DNA of 64,000 bases, from assembly GCF_900109775.1 (NCBI RefSeq), contig NZ_FOAX01000002.1:372001-436000 (forward strand). Direction: 5' to 3'. Each line of letters starts with the position of its first letter. Positions within the stretch are counted from its first letter, which is position 1. A model generated the notes under the pieces. That model saw only the letters and a list, made by a program, of their open reading frames with translations. It made no database searches and was not told where the DNA came from. The position numbers were made by a program, and so were the translations under genes. Shown piece by piece: positions 27,540 to 36,480 of this stretch. Origin of the DNA: Pseudoxanthomonas sp. GM95. Lineage in GTDB: Bacteria > Pseudomonadota > Gammaproteobacteria > Xanthomonadales > Xanthomonadaceae.

Positions 27540-27680
27540 GCGCTGTGGCCTTCGTCTTTCATCGAAGGCCAGCTTAGGCAGCGCCTTCGCGCATGCCGAC
27601 GCACCTCGCCGCAGAGCTGCTATGCCAGTGCGCGCATAACCTCTATGACCAACGTCGTATTGCGCGGCCTGGTGCGGCGC

Positions 27681-28478
27681 TCAGGCGTAGAGTGCGGCGG
27701 GATTGTCGACCAGAATGCGTTGCGCAGTCTGTGCATCGCCGGCGCCTTCGTGGAAAAGAGCGAACAGCTGCGCGGTGTCCGGTTCCGGCGACACGCGCAG
27801 GTGCGGCCAGTCGCTGCCCCACAGCATGCGGGCCGGATTGGCCTGCTGCAGCGCCTGCTGGAAGGCGAGCCCGCGTTCCGGTTGTTCCTTGCCCAGCAGG
27901 TTGCGATAGAGGCACAGCTTGACCCAGGTATTGCCTCGCTCGACCAGGCGTAGCAACGACTGGAAGGCGGGGGCCTCCACGCCGGCATCGAGATCGAAAC
28001 CGCCGGCATGGTCGATCACGACCGGGATCGGCAGTCCGTCCAACAGGCCTGCTACGTCCTGCAGTGCTGCAGTGTCGGTCCAGAGCTCGGCGTGCAGGCC
28101 GGCATCGGCCAGGGCCGGTGCGAGTGCCTGTAGATCGTCCAGGCCGGCTGCACCAGGGAAGTTGCCGCCGCTGCGATGGCTGAAGCGGGCCGCGCGCACG
28201 CCACGCGCGCGCAAGGCCTTGAAGTCCAGCACGTCATCACGGCGCGCGACGATCACGCCGCGCAGCTGCGGATAGCGGTCCAGTGCATCCAGCAGTGGCG
28301 AAAAATCCTGGCCGTAGGCACTGGGATGGACCAGGACGCCATGCTCCAGGTCAAGCCGATGCAGCAGGCCGATATAGGCCTCGGCGCTGGCTTCGGGCGG
28401 CGAATGCACGCTGGTGTCGGCCAGCGGAAAGCGCGCATACGGGCCAAATACATGCGCATGGCAATCCCAGCCGCTCAT
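27681..28478 (-). CDS. LigI-like metal-dependent hydrolase (2-pyrone-4,6-dicarboxylate lactonase family)
   Basis: A 265-residue amidohydrolase-superfamily protein. The N-terminal metal ligands are in WDCHAHVFGP, followed by a GVLVHPSAYGQD segment; the region VVIDHAGGFD and the C-terminal MLWGSDWPHLR match LigI-type lactonases, which open 2-pyrone-4,6-dicarboxylate to oxalomesaconate. Since LigJ and LigK, the next enzymes of that route, occur at 47-49 kb, a LigI-like role is attractive, but many relatives hydrolyse other lactones. Its start overlaps the end of the AhpD-like gene by four bases. Confidence 0.8.
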   Translation of the reverse strand: MSGWDCHAHVFGPYARFPLADTSVHSPPEASAEAYIGLLHRLDLEHGVLVHPSAYGQDFSPLLDALDRYPQLRGVIVARRDDVLDFKALRARGVRAARFSHRSGGNFPGAAGLDDLQALAPALADAGLHAELWTDTAALQDVAGLLDGLPIPVVIDHAGGFDLDAGVEAPAFQSLLRLVERGNTWVKLCLYRNLLGKEQPERGLAFQQALQQANPARMLWGSDWPHLRVSPEPDTAQLFALFHEGAGDAQTAQRILVDNPAALYA

Positions 28479-29050
28479 GCGAGGTCACGCTGCGGCAGCG
28501 GAAAGGCCGGCGTCACGCCTTCGGGCAGCGGGATCTCATGCGTGTTCAAGGTCATGGCGACCATCGTGTAGTAGCCCACCAGCGCGGTGAGTTCGACGAT
28601 GGCCTTCTCGCCCAGCAGGGCCAGCGTCCGTGCGTAGGTCGCGTCGCTGACCGAGTTGTGCGCATTGAGCTCGCGCGCGAAACAGACGATGGCGTGCTCG
28701 GTGTCGTCCAGCCCTTCGGGGATCTGCTGCGCCAGCAACGCCTCCAGGATCTCGGTGGACAGGCCGGCCTTTTCGCCTTCGAGCCGATGCGCATACCACT
28801 CGAACGGCGAGTTGCAGGCACGGCCGGTGACCAGGATCGCCAGCTCGCTCTGGCGCGGCGTCAGCGAGGTGTTGTAACGCAGCAGTTCGCCCAGCGCCGA
28901 CCAGCGCGAAGCCAGTTCGGCATTGTGCAGGGCGGCGCGCAGAGGGCCCTGGATCTTGCCGCGCTTGCCGGAGACGACGCGGTCGTACACCGCGCGTTGG
29001 TCGGCATCCAGCGTGGCGGGGTCGGGCAGGGTGATGCGGGGCATGGTCAC
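28475..29050 (-). CDS. Carboxymuconolactone decarboxylase (AhpD-like) family protein
   Basis: A 191-residue helical protein of the carboxymuconolactone decarboxylase fold. The family core is read in LTPRQSELAILVTGRACNSPFEWYAHRLEG. It has a single Cys in the core instead of the CxxC of AhpD, so a peroxidase-partner role is unlikely and a decarboxylase or isomerase-like role is more likely. Translationally coupled to the LigI-like gene. The pair lactonase plus decarboxylase-like protein suggests handling of a lactone intermediate of aromatic catabolism. Confidence 0.8.
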   Translation of the reverse strand: MTMPRITLPDPATLDADQRAVYDRVVSGKRGKIQGPLRAALHNAELASRWSALGELLRYNTSLTPRQSELAILVTGRACNSPFEWYAHRLEGEKAGLSTEILEALLAQQIPEGLDDTEHAIVCFARELNAHNSVSDATYARTLALLGEKAIVELTALVGYYTMVAMTLNTHEIPLPEGVTPAFPLPQRDLA

Positions 29051-29147
29051 TCCATCGGATCGAAAGTGGCAGCGCGGCGGCGCGCCATGATCCGGTCGTT
29101 ATAGCGGAGCGCTGCCGGCCCAGGTCACCGTGCCGGCGGCAAGGCTG

Positions 29148-30128
29148 TTATGCATCGGGTGAGGCATACGCCGCGCGCTGCCACAGACCTTCGGTCGCCA
29201 GCGCCTGGAAGACGTGGTCGATCTGCTGGGCCACGGCCGAGACTGCGCGGGCCGGTCCCTTGGCGCGTGCATGGGCCATCGAGATGATCCGCTGCAGCGG
29301 TGGATCGGTGATGCGCGCAGCCTGCAGCACGCCATCGGCCAGCTCCTTCCACACCGCGTGGATGGGCAGCACGGTGTAGACGCCGTCACCGGCGGAGAGC
29401 GACTTCTGCAGGGGCAGCGAATCAGCCTCGATCGCCGGCGCCAATGTGATGTGCCGCGTGCGGGCCGTGGCATCCAGCGCCGTGCGCAGGCCATTGGGCG
29501 CGCTCGGCAGGACCAGGGGCAGGCGGTCCAAGGCATCGAAAGGCACCGCGCCGCTGGCGGTCAGCTTGTCGCCCTTGCGGCCGATCAGATAACTGTCGAC
29601 CACGGCCAGCGACTGCTCGCCTTCGGGCAGCGCGGCGCCGTAGCGATAGAACACCGCGATATCCACGCGCGCATCGGCCAGCCATTCCTCGACCTGCCCG
29701 CTGGAGCCTTCCAGGATCTTCAGCGTGACGGCCGGATAGCGGCTGCGCAGGCCGGAAAACAGCTGGCCGGTCAGCGCCTGCGAGATCGACGGCAGCAGGC
29801 CGATGGTGACCCGGCCGGTCGGTTCCAGCGCCTCGCCGCGGATATCGCGTTCCAGCTGCGCCGCGTCAGCCAGCAACGCCTTGACCTGCGGGAACAGGCG
29901 CTCGCCCAGCTCCGAGAGCTGCACGCCACGGCCGGTGCGATTGAACAGGCGTTGCCCGCAGTCGCGCTCCAGCGCATTGAGCTGACGGCTGAGCACCGAC
30001 TGGTTGCTGTCCAGGAACAACGCCGCGCGGGTCACGCTGCCCAGCTCGCCGATGGCGACGAAGGTGCGCCAACGTCCCAGATCGGTCACCAGGTCGATGT
30101 TGAGCGCGGTGACCTTGGGGCTGGGCAT
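29148..30128 (-). CDS. LysR-family transcriptional regulator
   Basis: A 326-residue LysR regulator. The N-terminal helix-turn-helix includes GSVTRAALFLDSNQSVLSRQ (about residues 32-51) and the linker helix NALERDCGQRLFNRTG. The C-terminal effector domain has the periplasmic-binding-protein fold (GRVTIGLLPSISQALTGQLF). ATG at 30128 is used; the frame is open upstream to 30317 but without LysR features. It is divergent from the hydrolase-porin-transporter-thiolase genes and lies directly upstream of the minus-strand catabolic block, so it may control one or both. The effector is unknown. Confidence 0.88.
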   Translation of the reverse strand: MPSPKVTALNIDLVTDLGRWRTFVAIGELGSVTRAALFLDSNQSVLSRQLNALERDCGQRLFNRTGRGVQLSELGERLFPQVKALLADAAQLERDIRGEALEPTGRVTIGLLPSISQALTGQLFSGLRSRYPAVTLKILEGSSGQVEEWLADARVDIAVFYRYGAALPEGEQSLAVVDSYLIGRKGDKLTASGAVPFDALDRLPLVLPSAPNGLRTALDATARTRHITLAPAIEADSLPLQKSLSAGDGVYTVLPIHAVWKELADGVLQAARITDPPLQRIISMAHARAKGPARAVSAVAQQIDHVFQALATEGLWQRAAYASPDA

Positions 30129-30651
30129 GGCAGTGCGGCTGGCGGATCGAAAGAGTGAATGAGGGTAGCAAACCGGCTGCATTACGGCCCTGCACGCATG
30201 GAGTTTCGGGCCTCTTCGACTAAAGGATAAGTCGCACTGCGGCGCCTGAAATCCGCTTGAAACCCTGTGTTTGCGGGGCGCCGGTGCCCGCCGCGCAAGC
30301 CATCGCATTCCCGCCATAGCTGGATTGACCGCGCCGGCCGTGCGCCCAAAAAAACACCGTGCCTAGACTCCGCTCCGTCATCGCCTGCAGTGCACCGCAG
30401 GTCCACATCATCGAGGAGGAGGGCCTCATGTCCATGCACCACGTATCCCGTCGGCTGGCGCCGCGCCCAGCGGGACGACTGATCAACGCCAGGCCACCGC
30501 CGGGCTGATCACGCGCCTAGCGCAAGCGCGGATCGCGCGCTCCAACTGCATCCCATTCGTTCGTGCTGGCGCCTGCACAAGGCCAGCGCGCTTGGCCCCG
30601 CGCAGCCGGATCTCTGGCGCCAGGGTCGTCCATCAGTTTCGGGAGGTTCTG
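30129..30651. other. 523-bp divergent intergenic region with candidate LysR operator
   Basis: Between lysR (minus) and the alpha/beta-hydrolase gene (plus). It holds an inverted repeat at 30217-30234. A GGGAGG ribosome-binding site precedes the ATG at 30652. A TTGACC sequence at 30325-30330 could be a -35 element but no well-spaced -10 was found. No coding sequence is supported. Confidence 0.5.
30217..30234. promoter_or_regulatory. Inverted repeat CGACT-N8-AGTCG upstream of lysR
   Basis: Two perfect five-base arms flank an A-rich centre (AAAGGATA), about 90 bp upstream of the lysR start codon in the divergent region. Dyads with AT-rich centres in this position are typical LysR-type binding sites. 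Function is inferred from position only. Confidence 0.4.
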
Positions 30652-31518
30652 ATGCACCTTTTCTCCAACGTTGCCGTCCGGCGTCTCGCGTTCCTCTGTC
30701 TCGCCGTGCTGGCCAGCCCCGCAGTGGCGATGGCCGGCGATGCGCGCGTCCACCAGCAGCTGCAGTGCGGCCCGGCCAGCCTCGATGTGGTGGTCGAAGG
30801 CAGCGGCCCCACCATCGTGCTGCTGCCGTCGCTCGGTCGCGATTCGCTGGACTACGATCCGATCGCCGAAGGCCTGGTGGCGCGTGGTTACCAGGTGCTG
30901 CGCCCGCAGCCGCGTGGCCTGGGTGCAAGCCGTGGGCCGATGGACGGCATCACCCTGGCCGACCTGGCCGATGACGTGGGCTGCGCGATCGCGCAGGCCG
31001 GCAAGGCGCCGGCGATCGTCGTCGGCCATGCCTACGGCAACTGGGTGGCCCGCATGCTGGCGGCGCGGCATCCGCAGGCCGTGCGCGGCGTGGTGGTTGC
31101 CGCGGCCGCGGCCAAGACCTATCCCAAGGCGTTATCGGCCAGCATCATCCGCATCGCCGATCCCAAGACCTCGCGCGAGGATCGCCTGACGGAGCTGCAG
31201 GCCACCTTCTTCGCACCGGGCAACGATGCCGCGGTGTGGCTGGAAGGCTGGCACCCGGAGGTCCGCACCAGTCAGCGCAACGCCAGCGATGCCACGCCAA
31301 AGGCGCTGTGGTGGAGCGCGGGCGGCAAGGTGCCGCTGCTGGATCTGCAGGCCGCATCGGACCCCTTCATGCCGGCCGATCGTCGCCAGGAGCTGCGCGA
31401 GGAGCTGGGTCCGCGCGTCAGCGTGGTCACGATCCCTGGCGCAAGCCACGCGCTGCTGCCCGAGCAGCCGCAGCAGGTCGTCGCGGCCATCGCTGACTGG
31501 GCGGCCACCCTGCCTTGA
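30652..31518 (+). CDS. Exported alpha/beta-hydrolase-fold protein with Ala at the nucleophile position
   Basis: A 288-residue protein with a signal peptide (about residues 1-28, ending VAMAGD). The fold is clear: IVLLPSLGRDSLDYD at the oxyanion turn, the elbow AIVVGHAYGNWVARML and the C-terminal His segment PGASHALLPEQP. The nucleophile elbow is GHAYG, with alanine (codon GCC) where Ser, Asp or Cys normally sits. The Asp region (QAASDPFMPADRR) and His are kept. So it either uses another mechanism, binds a ligand without hydrolysing it, or belongs to a subfamily with this motif. Start follows GGGAGG. It leads a plus-strand set with a porin, an MFS transporter and a thiolase. Confidence 0.85.
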   Translation: MHLFSNVAVRRLAFLCLAVLASPAVAMAGDARVHQQLQCGPASLDVVVEGSGPTIVLLPSLGRDSLDYDPIAEGLVARGYQVLRPQPRGLGASRGPMDGITLADLADDVGCAIAQAGKAPAIVVGHAYGNWVARMLAARHPQAVRGVVVAAAAAKTYPKALSASIIRIADPKTSREDRLTELQATFFAPGNDAAVWLEGWHPEVRTSQRNASDATPKALWWSAGGKVPLLDLQAASDPFMPADRRQELREELGPRVSVVTIPGASHALLPEQPQQVVAAIADWAATLP

Positions 31519-31613
31519 GCGCGGCCGCGCCCCTGTCGTCCCCCGCTTCTTCAGCGCGCTGCCGCAGGCGGCGACGCTCCCGCCATTCGCATCCAGTCCT
31601 GGGAGGGAATTCG

Positions 31614-32888
31614 ATGCCTGTCTGCAACATCTCGCGCCTGCCGCGCCATCGGCGTCTTATCACCAGCCTCTGCCTGCTGGCCGTGGCCGGCAGCGGCCAC
31701 GCCGCCACCTTCGGCAACGAAGACGCAGGCATCGAGTTCTTCGGCAACCTGTATCCGCAGTACCAATGGACCTCGTTCGGCAGCCCGACCACGGTGGGGA
31801 GCCAGGTCAGCACGCTGACCACCAAGTCCAACGCCAGCACCACGCTGCGCAGTGTCACCGACAAACCCGACGCGGATCGCGTCAACTGGTCGCAGTCGTT
31901 CTTCGCCATGCGCGGCCATTACCGCTTCAACCCGGATTGGGAAGTCGGCTTCCGCCTGGATGAGCAGGTGACCGAGCCGTACGACAACAGCGAGTACTTC
32001 AATCGCAGCCGCGATGCGTTCGTCTATGTCGAGCATCGCGTGCTCGGCACCTTCACCGGCGGGCGCATCAACAGCATCCTGTCCAACTGGGGCGACCCGG
32101 TGCGCATGCTGGGCGTGAGCGAGAGCAATTTCGTTTCGACCTCGACCCTGCTGGGCGGCGCGGCGTTCGGCACCGGCAGTCGTGCCGGGACGACCACCTG
32201 GGTGACGCGCGCCAGCCACGGCTACAAGTGGGAAAGCGCGAAGTGGAAGGGCTTCTCGCTCGGTACCAGCTACATGCCGCATCGCGATGGCCCCGACTAC
32301 GGCAGGCCACGCCGCGCCTATTCCTACGGTATCCGCTGGGAGCAGGGACCTTGGTACACCGCGCTGCAGTACGAGCGCCACACCAATCACCTGGTGATCA
32401 GCGGCGTGCCGACGACCACGCCGGCGGCCAGCTCGATCGTCAACCAGGGCGGCGGCTCGCTGGACCAGAACCTGCGCCTGAGCGCGGCCTACCAGACCAA
32501 GCGCTTCAAGCTGGGCCTGGACCTGTCGCGCGTGCAGTACGCGGAAGACCCCACCGCGGCCTACGGCAAGTTCAAGTCCTACACAGTGCCGACCTGGAAG
32601 GTCAGCGGCGAGTGGCAGGCCACGCCCAAGCTCACGCTGGCCGCCAACTACATCCATGCTGGCGCCGGTCACTGCGTCCTGTCCGGCGGCGCGACGTGCA
32701 GCACGCTGGGGCTCGGCGCGCAGGCCTACAACGTCGGCGTCCAATACAGCCTGTTCAAGTACACCTCACTGTTTGCGCTTGCCGGGCGCGTCGACAACGG
32801 CGCCTCTTCCAGCTACGGCTCGCCGGTGCGGGCACCGGTCGGCGCGACGCTGGACAACGTGGCCCTTGGCCTGCACGTCAAGTACTGA
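31614..32888 (+). CDS. Gram-negative porin (porin_4-like)
   Basis: A 424-residue outer-membrane barrel. ATG at 31614 follows GGGAGGG and gives a signal peptide (about residues 1-30, ending GSGHAATF). The N-terminal strand GIEFFGNLYPQYQWTSFG, alternating strands with Tyr/Trp girdles and the C-terminal ...GLHVKY (final aromatic) support a general diffusion porin of the porin_4 type. Together with the inner-membrane MFS transporter next to it, it probably forms an uptake route for an aromatic or organic acid substrate of this island. Confidence 0.8.
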   Translation: MPVCNISRLPRHRRLITSLCLLAVAGSGHAATFGNEDAGIEFFGNLYPQYQWTSFGSPTTVGSQVSTLTTKSNASTTLRSVTDKPDADRVNWSQSFFAMRGHYRFNPDWEVGFRLDEQVTEPYDNSEYFNRSRDAFVYVEHRVLGTFTGGRINSILSNWGDPVRMLGVSESNFVSTSTLLGGAAFGTGSRAGTTTWVTRASHGYKWESAKWKGFSLGTSYMPHRDGPDYGRPRRAYSYGIRWEQGPWYTALQYERHTNHLVISGVPTTTPAASSIVNQGGGSLDQNLRLSAAYQTKRFKLGLDLSRVQYAEDPTAAYGKFKSYTVPTWKVSGEWQATPKLTLAANYIHAGAGHCVLSGGATCSTLGLGAQAYNVGVQYSLFKYTSLFALAGRVDNGASSSYGSPVRAPVGATLDNVALGLHVKY

Positions 32889-32981
32889 TGCGCGCCCGGC
32901 GATCCCCTTTACTGCAGCGCTTCGCCACCCGCCAGGCTGGCGGCGCGCGGCGCTGCCTGACACCCTGATGCGAGGTCCCCA

Positions 32982-34310
32982 ATGAGTTCCCAGGTGCAAC
33001 CGTCATCCACCACCGGCATGGTCGAGCCCTCGCTGGCCGATGCCACCTACCGCAAGATCAAGTGGCGCATCCTGCCGCTGATCATGCTGTGCTACACCGT
33101 GGCGCTGATCGACCGCAACGTGATCGGCTTTGCCCGCCTGGACTTCATGCACCAGCTGGGGTTCAACGAGGTCATGTACGGCATCGGCACCGGCATGTTC
33201 TTCATCGGCTACTTCGTGTTCGAGGTGCCCAGCAACCTGTGGCTGCAGAAGATCGGCGTGCGCCTGACCTTCCTGCGGATCATGATCCTGTGGGGCCTGG
33301 CCTGCGCGGCGTTCGCGATGATGTCCTCGCCGACCGAGTTCTACATCTACCGCTTCCTCCTGGGCGCGGCAGAAGCCGGCTTCTTCCCCGGCGTGCTGCT
33401 GTACATCACCTTCTGGATTCCCAAGGCGCGCCGCGCCAGCGTCACCGCGTTGTTCATGGCCGCATTGCCGATTGCCGGCATGCTCGGCGGGCCGTTGGCC
33501 GGCACGATCATGCGCCTGCTCGATGGCGCGCTGGGCCTGCATGGCTGGCAGTGGTTGTTCATCGTCGAAGGCCTGCCCGCCTGCGTACTCGGCGGGGTGG
33601 TGTACTACTTCCTGGACAACAAGCCGGCCGATGCCAAGTGGCTGACCGCGTCGGAAAAATCCCTGGTGCAGGCCGACGTGGACCGCGACAGCGCGGCATC
33701 GCCGGGCCAGCATCATTCGCTGTGGCAGGCCTTCGGCGACAAGCGCGTCTACATCCTGTCTTTCGTTGCGTTGGCGGTGTTCAGCGGCGCGGCAGCCAAC
33801 GCGTACTGGATCCCGACCATCATCAAGAACTCGGGCATCAAGGACGTGCTGCATGTCGGGCTGCTGTCGTCGATTCCGTTCCTGGCCGGCCTGATCGTGC
33901 AGTTCCTGGTGGCGCGTCATTCGGACAAGGTCGGCGAGCGCCGTTGGCACGTTGCGCTGTGCCTGGGCACTGCGGCCGTGGCCTGGCTTGTGCTCGGCAC
34001 CACGCAGTTGAGCACGATGCCGGCCATCGCCCTGCTGACGGTCTGCACGGCGGCGACGCTGGGCGCGACCGGTCCTTTCTGGACCCTGCCGGGCAGCACC
34101 TTCTCCGGCCCCAAGGCCGCCGGCAGCATCGCGCTGGTCACCACGCTGGCCGGGCTGGGCAACGTGTTCGTGCCGATGATCGTCGGGGTGCTGATCGACA
34201 AGACCGGCACCCTGGCCGCGTCGCAGTTGGCCTACGGCACGCTGCTGATGGCCGGTGCCATCACGATCGTTGCCGCCACGCGCGCGCCGCAGCCTGCGGC
34301 CAAAGCCTGA
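32982..34310 (+). CDS. MFS transporter, anion:cation symporter family
   Basis: A 442-residue permease with about 12 transmembrane helices. The first helices contain LIMLCYTVALIDRNVIGFAR, the D-R-N pattern of the anion:cation symporter group, and VPSNLWLQKIGVR, RFLLGAAEAGFFPGVLLYI and TFWIPKARRA are typical of members that take up phthalate, 4-hydroxyphenylacetate, hexuronates and similar acids. Encoded between a porin and a beta-ketoadipyl-type thiolase, it most likely imports an aromatic acid. The precise substrate cannot be read. Confidence 0.88.
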   Translation: MSSQVQPSSTTGMVEPSLADATYRKIKWRILPLIMLCYTVALIDRNVIGFARLDFMHQLGFNEVMYGIGTGMFFIGYFVFEVPSNLWLQKIGVRLTFLRIMILWGLACAAFAMMSSPTEFYIYRFLLGAAEAGFFPGVLLYITFWIPKARRASVTALFMAALPIAGMLGGPLAGTIMRLLDGALGLHGWQWLFIVEGLPACVLGGVVYYFLDNKPADAKWLTASEKSLVQADVDRDSAASPGQHHSLWQAFGDKRVYILSFVALAVFSGAAANAYWIPTIIKNSGIKDVLHVGLLSSIPFLAGLIVQFLVARHSDKVGERRWHVALCLGTAAVAWLVLGTTQLSTMPAIALLTVCTAATLGATGPFWTLPGSTFSGPKAAGSIALVTTLAGLGNVFVPMIVGVLIDKTGTLAASQLAYGTLLMAGAITIVAATRAPQPAAKA

Positions 34311-34333
34311 CCTGATTGTTGAACGGAGCTGAC

Positions 34334-35533
34334 ATGCAAGACGTTTTCATCTGCGATGCCGTGCGCACGCCCATTGGCCGCTACGGCGGCGCCCTGTCCG
34401 CGGTGCGCGCCGACGACCTGGCCGCGCATCCCTTGCGCGCACTGATGGCACGGCACGCCGACATCGACTGGTCGCGCCTGGACGAGGTCTTCATGGGCTG
34501 CGCCAACCAGGGCGGCGAAGACAATCGCAACGTCGCGCGCATGGCCGTGCTGCTGTCCGGCCTGCCCAAGGACGTGCCGGGCGTCACCCTCAATCGCCTG
34601 TGCGCCTCGGGCATGGACGCGGTGGGCGCGGCGTTCCGTGCCATCGCCCTGGGCGAGATGCAGTTCGCCATCGCCGGTGGCGTGGAGTCGATGACGCGCG
34701 CGCCGTTTGTGATGGGCAAGCCGGAAGCCGCGTTCGGTCGAACGCAGGTGCTGGAAGACACGACCATGGGCTGGCGCTTCATCAACCCGGCGCTGCGAGC
34801 GGCCTACGGCGTGGAGACCATGCCGCAGACCGGCGACAACGTCGCGGCGGACTTCGGCGTATCGCGCGAGGACCAGGATGCGTTCGCGTTGCGCAGCCAG
34901 CAGCGTACGGCGGCCGCGCGGCAGCGTGGCTACTTCGCAGAAGAAATCGCGCCGGTCACGATCGCCGGGAAGAAGGGCGACACCGTGGTGTCCGAAGACG
35001 AACATCCGCGCCCGCAGACCACTGCCGAGATGCTGGCCGGGCTGCGTGTGGTCAATGCAGGTGGCACGGTGACGGCCGGCAATGCGTCGGGCATCAACGA
35101 TGGCGCTGCGGCGCTGATCCTGGCGTCGGCCGAGGCCGTCAAGGCGCATGGGCTGACGCCGCGCGCCCGCGTGCTGGGCATGGCCAGCGCCGGCGTGGCG
35201 CCGCGCATCATGGGCGTCGGACCGACCCAGGCGGTGCAGAAGCTCACAACACGATTGGGGATCGACATTGCCGCGTTCGATGTGATCGAGCTCAACGAAG
35301 CCTTCGCGTCCCAGGCGTTGGCGGTGACCCGCGCGCTTGGACTGGCGGACGACGCACCGCAGGTCAATCCGAACGGCGGCGCGATCGCGCTGGGCCACCC
35401 GCTGGGCATGAGCGGCGCGCGCCTGGTGCAGACCGCGGTCCATCAGCTGGAAGTAGGTGGCGGCCGGCTCGGCCTGGCCACCATGTGCGTCGGCGTCGGT
35501 CAGGGCGTCGCGCTGGCAGTCGCGCGGGTCTGA
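34334..35533 (+). CDS. 3-oxoadipyl-CoA thiolase-like acetyl-CoA acyltransferase
   Basis: A 399-residue thiolase. The acyl-accepting Cys lies in [11 protein letters not shown] (about residue 89), the His in [16 protein letters not shown] and the second Cys in TMCVGVGQG. Opening [19 protein letters not shown] and [15 protein letters not shown] are characteristic of PcaF/PaaJ-type enzymes that split 3-oxoadipyl-CoA into succinyl-CoA and acetyl-CoA. ATG at 34334 is chosen (MQDVFICDA). No other catechol/protocatechuate ortho-pathway genes are in the window; it may instead finish the beta-oxidation-like sequence encoded at 22.5-27.5 kb. Confidence 0.85.
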   Translation: MQDVFICDAVRTPIGRYGGALSAVRADDLAAHPLRALMARHADIDWSRLDEVFMGCANQGGEDNRNVARMAVLLSGLPKDVPGVTLNRLCASGMDAVGAAFRAIALGEMQFAIAGGVESMTRAPFVMGKPEAAFGRTQVLEDTTMGWRFINPALRAAYGVETMPQTGDNVAADFGVSREDQDAFALRSQQRTAAARQRGYFAEEIAPVTIAGKKGDTVVSEDEHPRPQTTAEMLAGLRVVNAGGTVTAGNASGINDGAAALILASAEAVKAHGLTPRARVLGMASAGVAPRIMGVGPTQAVQKLTTRLGIDIAAFDVIELNEAFASQALAVTRALGLADDAPQVNPNGGAIALGHPLGMSGARLVQTAVHQLEVGGGRLGLATMCVGVGQGVALAVARV

Positions 35534-35558
35534 GCGCTGCGCTCAGTCGCTGACTGCG

Positions 35559-36341
35559 CTACTGGAACCCGATCGACACGCCCAGGCCGCCCTGCCAGTC
35601 GGCGGCATCGGAGGTCGTGCCGCGCAGCAGCGAGACATCGAGCTGGGCGTGATCGCCCAGCGACCAGGCGATGCCGCCGCCCACGCCTTGGGTGCTGTCC
35701 TGGCCGTGGCCGATGCCGGCTTCCACATAGGCCTGCCAGCTTTCGCGCTTGATCACGGTGAGGTTGGGCGCGAAGGTCCAGCTGTGGCCTTCGTCGCTGT
35801 CCACCGCTTCGGCGAACAGGGTGAGCGCGCGCTGGTCGGCCAGTGCCCACTGCGTGGACAGGCCAAGCGAACGCGTGTGCGCGTCGCTGCCGTAGGGCGA
35901 GCGTCCACGCGCGACCTGCGCGTTGAGTAGCAGTGCCCACGAGAATGCCTCGCGCTGGCTGGGCAGGGCGATCTTCAGGCCCAGCGTGCTGTCGCCAGCG
36001 CCGTGTCCGGTGAAGCGCGCGGCGCCGGTGTCGTGCTCCGACACCTGCGTGTCGCTGGCCAGCTGCAGCTCCACCGCGTCGGTCAGGCCCAGGCGCAGCA
36101 CGGTGTCGGCCACGTACTGGCGCTGGGTGGTGCCATCACTGCGGTCGAGGGTGATATCGGGCAGGCCTTGTTCCCAGGCAAAGCCGCCCGCCTTGAGCGT
36201 CTCGGTGGCAAATGGAATGCCGGGCCGATCGAACGGGATGTCATCGGCTAAAGCCACCACGGGTACAAGCAGGAGCAGGCCGGCCCAGCGGCGATGCAGG
36301 CGCGTGCGCGGGGAGGAAGCGGAAGCGGAGGACGACGACAT
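35559..36341 (-). CDS. Outer-membrane protein of the phenol-degradation MetA / transporter-like family
   Basis: A 260-residue exported protein: signal peptide about residues 1-33 (LLLLVPVVALADD), then a run of beta strands with Gly and aromatic residues, ending GVSIGFQ. The overall pattern resembles the MetA-pathway-of-phenol-degradation family (PF13557-type), outer-membrane barrels common in aromatic-degrading bacteria and often annotated 'transporter'. It is convergent with the thiolase gene and upstream on the same strand lies the RND pump gene (about 140 bp away). Transport role is inferred. Confidence 0.65.
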   Translation of the reverse strand: MSSSSASASSPRTRLHRRWAGLLLLVPVVALADDIPFDRPGIPFATETLKAGGFAWEQGLPDITLDRSDGTTQRQYVADTVLRLGLTDAVELQLASDTQVSEHDTGAARFTGHGAGDSTLGLKIALPSQREAFSWALLLNAQVARGRSPYGSDAHTRSLGLSTQWALADQRALTLFAEAVDSDEGHSWTFAPNLTVIKRESWQAYVEAGIGHGQDSTQGVGGGIAWSLGDHAQLDVSLLRGTTSDAADWQGGLGVSIGFQ

Positions 36342-36480
36342 GGTGGATCTCGGACTGACCGGTCCGTCATTGTCCGCCCGCCGCTGTCAGCGTTGCATCA
36401 CGCGCGCTGACACACCGTGCGCCACTGCCCGCATGCGCCACACGCCTGCAACGCGAAGCGATGGCCGCGCGCTGCCTGCA

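Noticed and set aside
30652..31518. Calling the alpha/beta-hydrolase-fold gene a pseudogene because the nucleophile is missing
   Set aside because: The frame is intact, with signal peptide, ribosome-binding site and the other fold elements preserved; a single changed residue is not decay.
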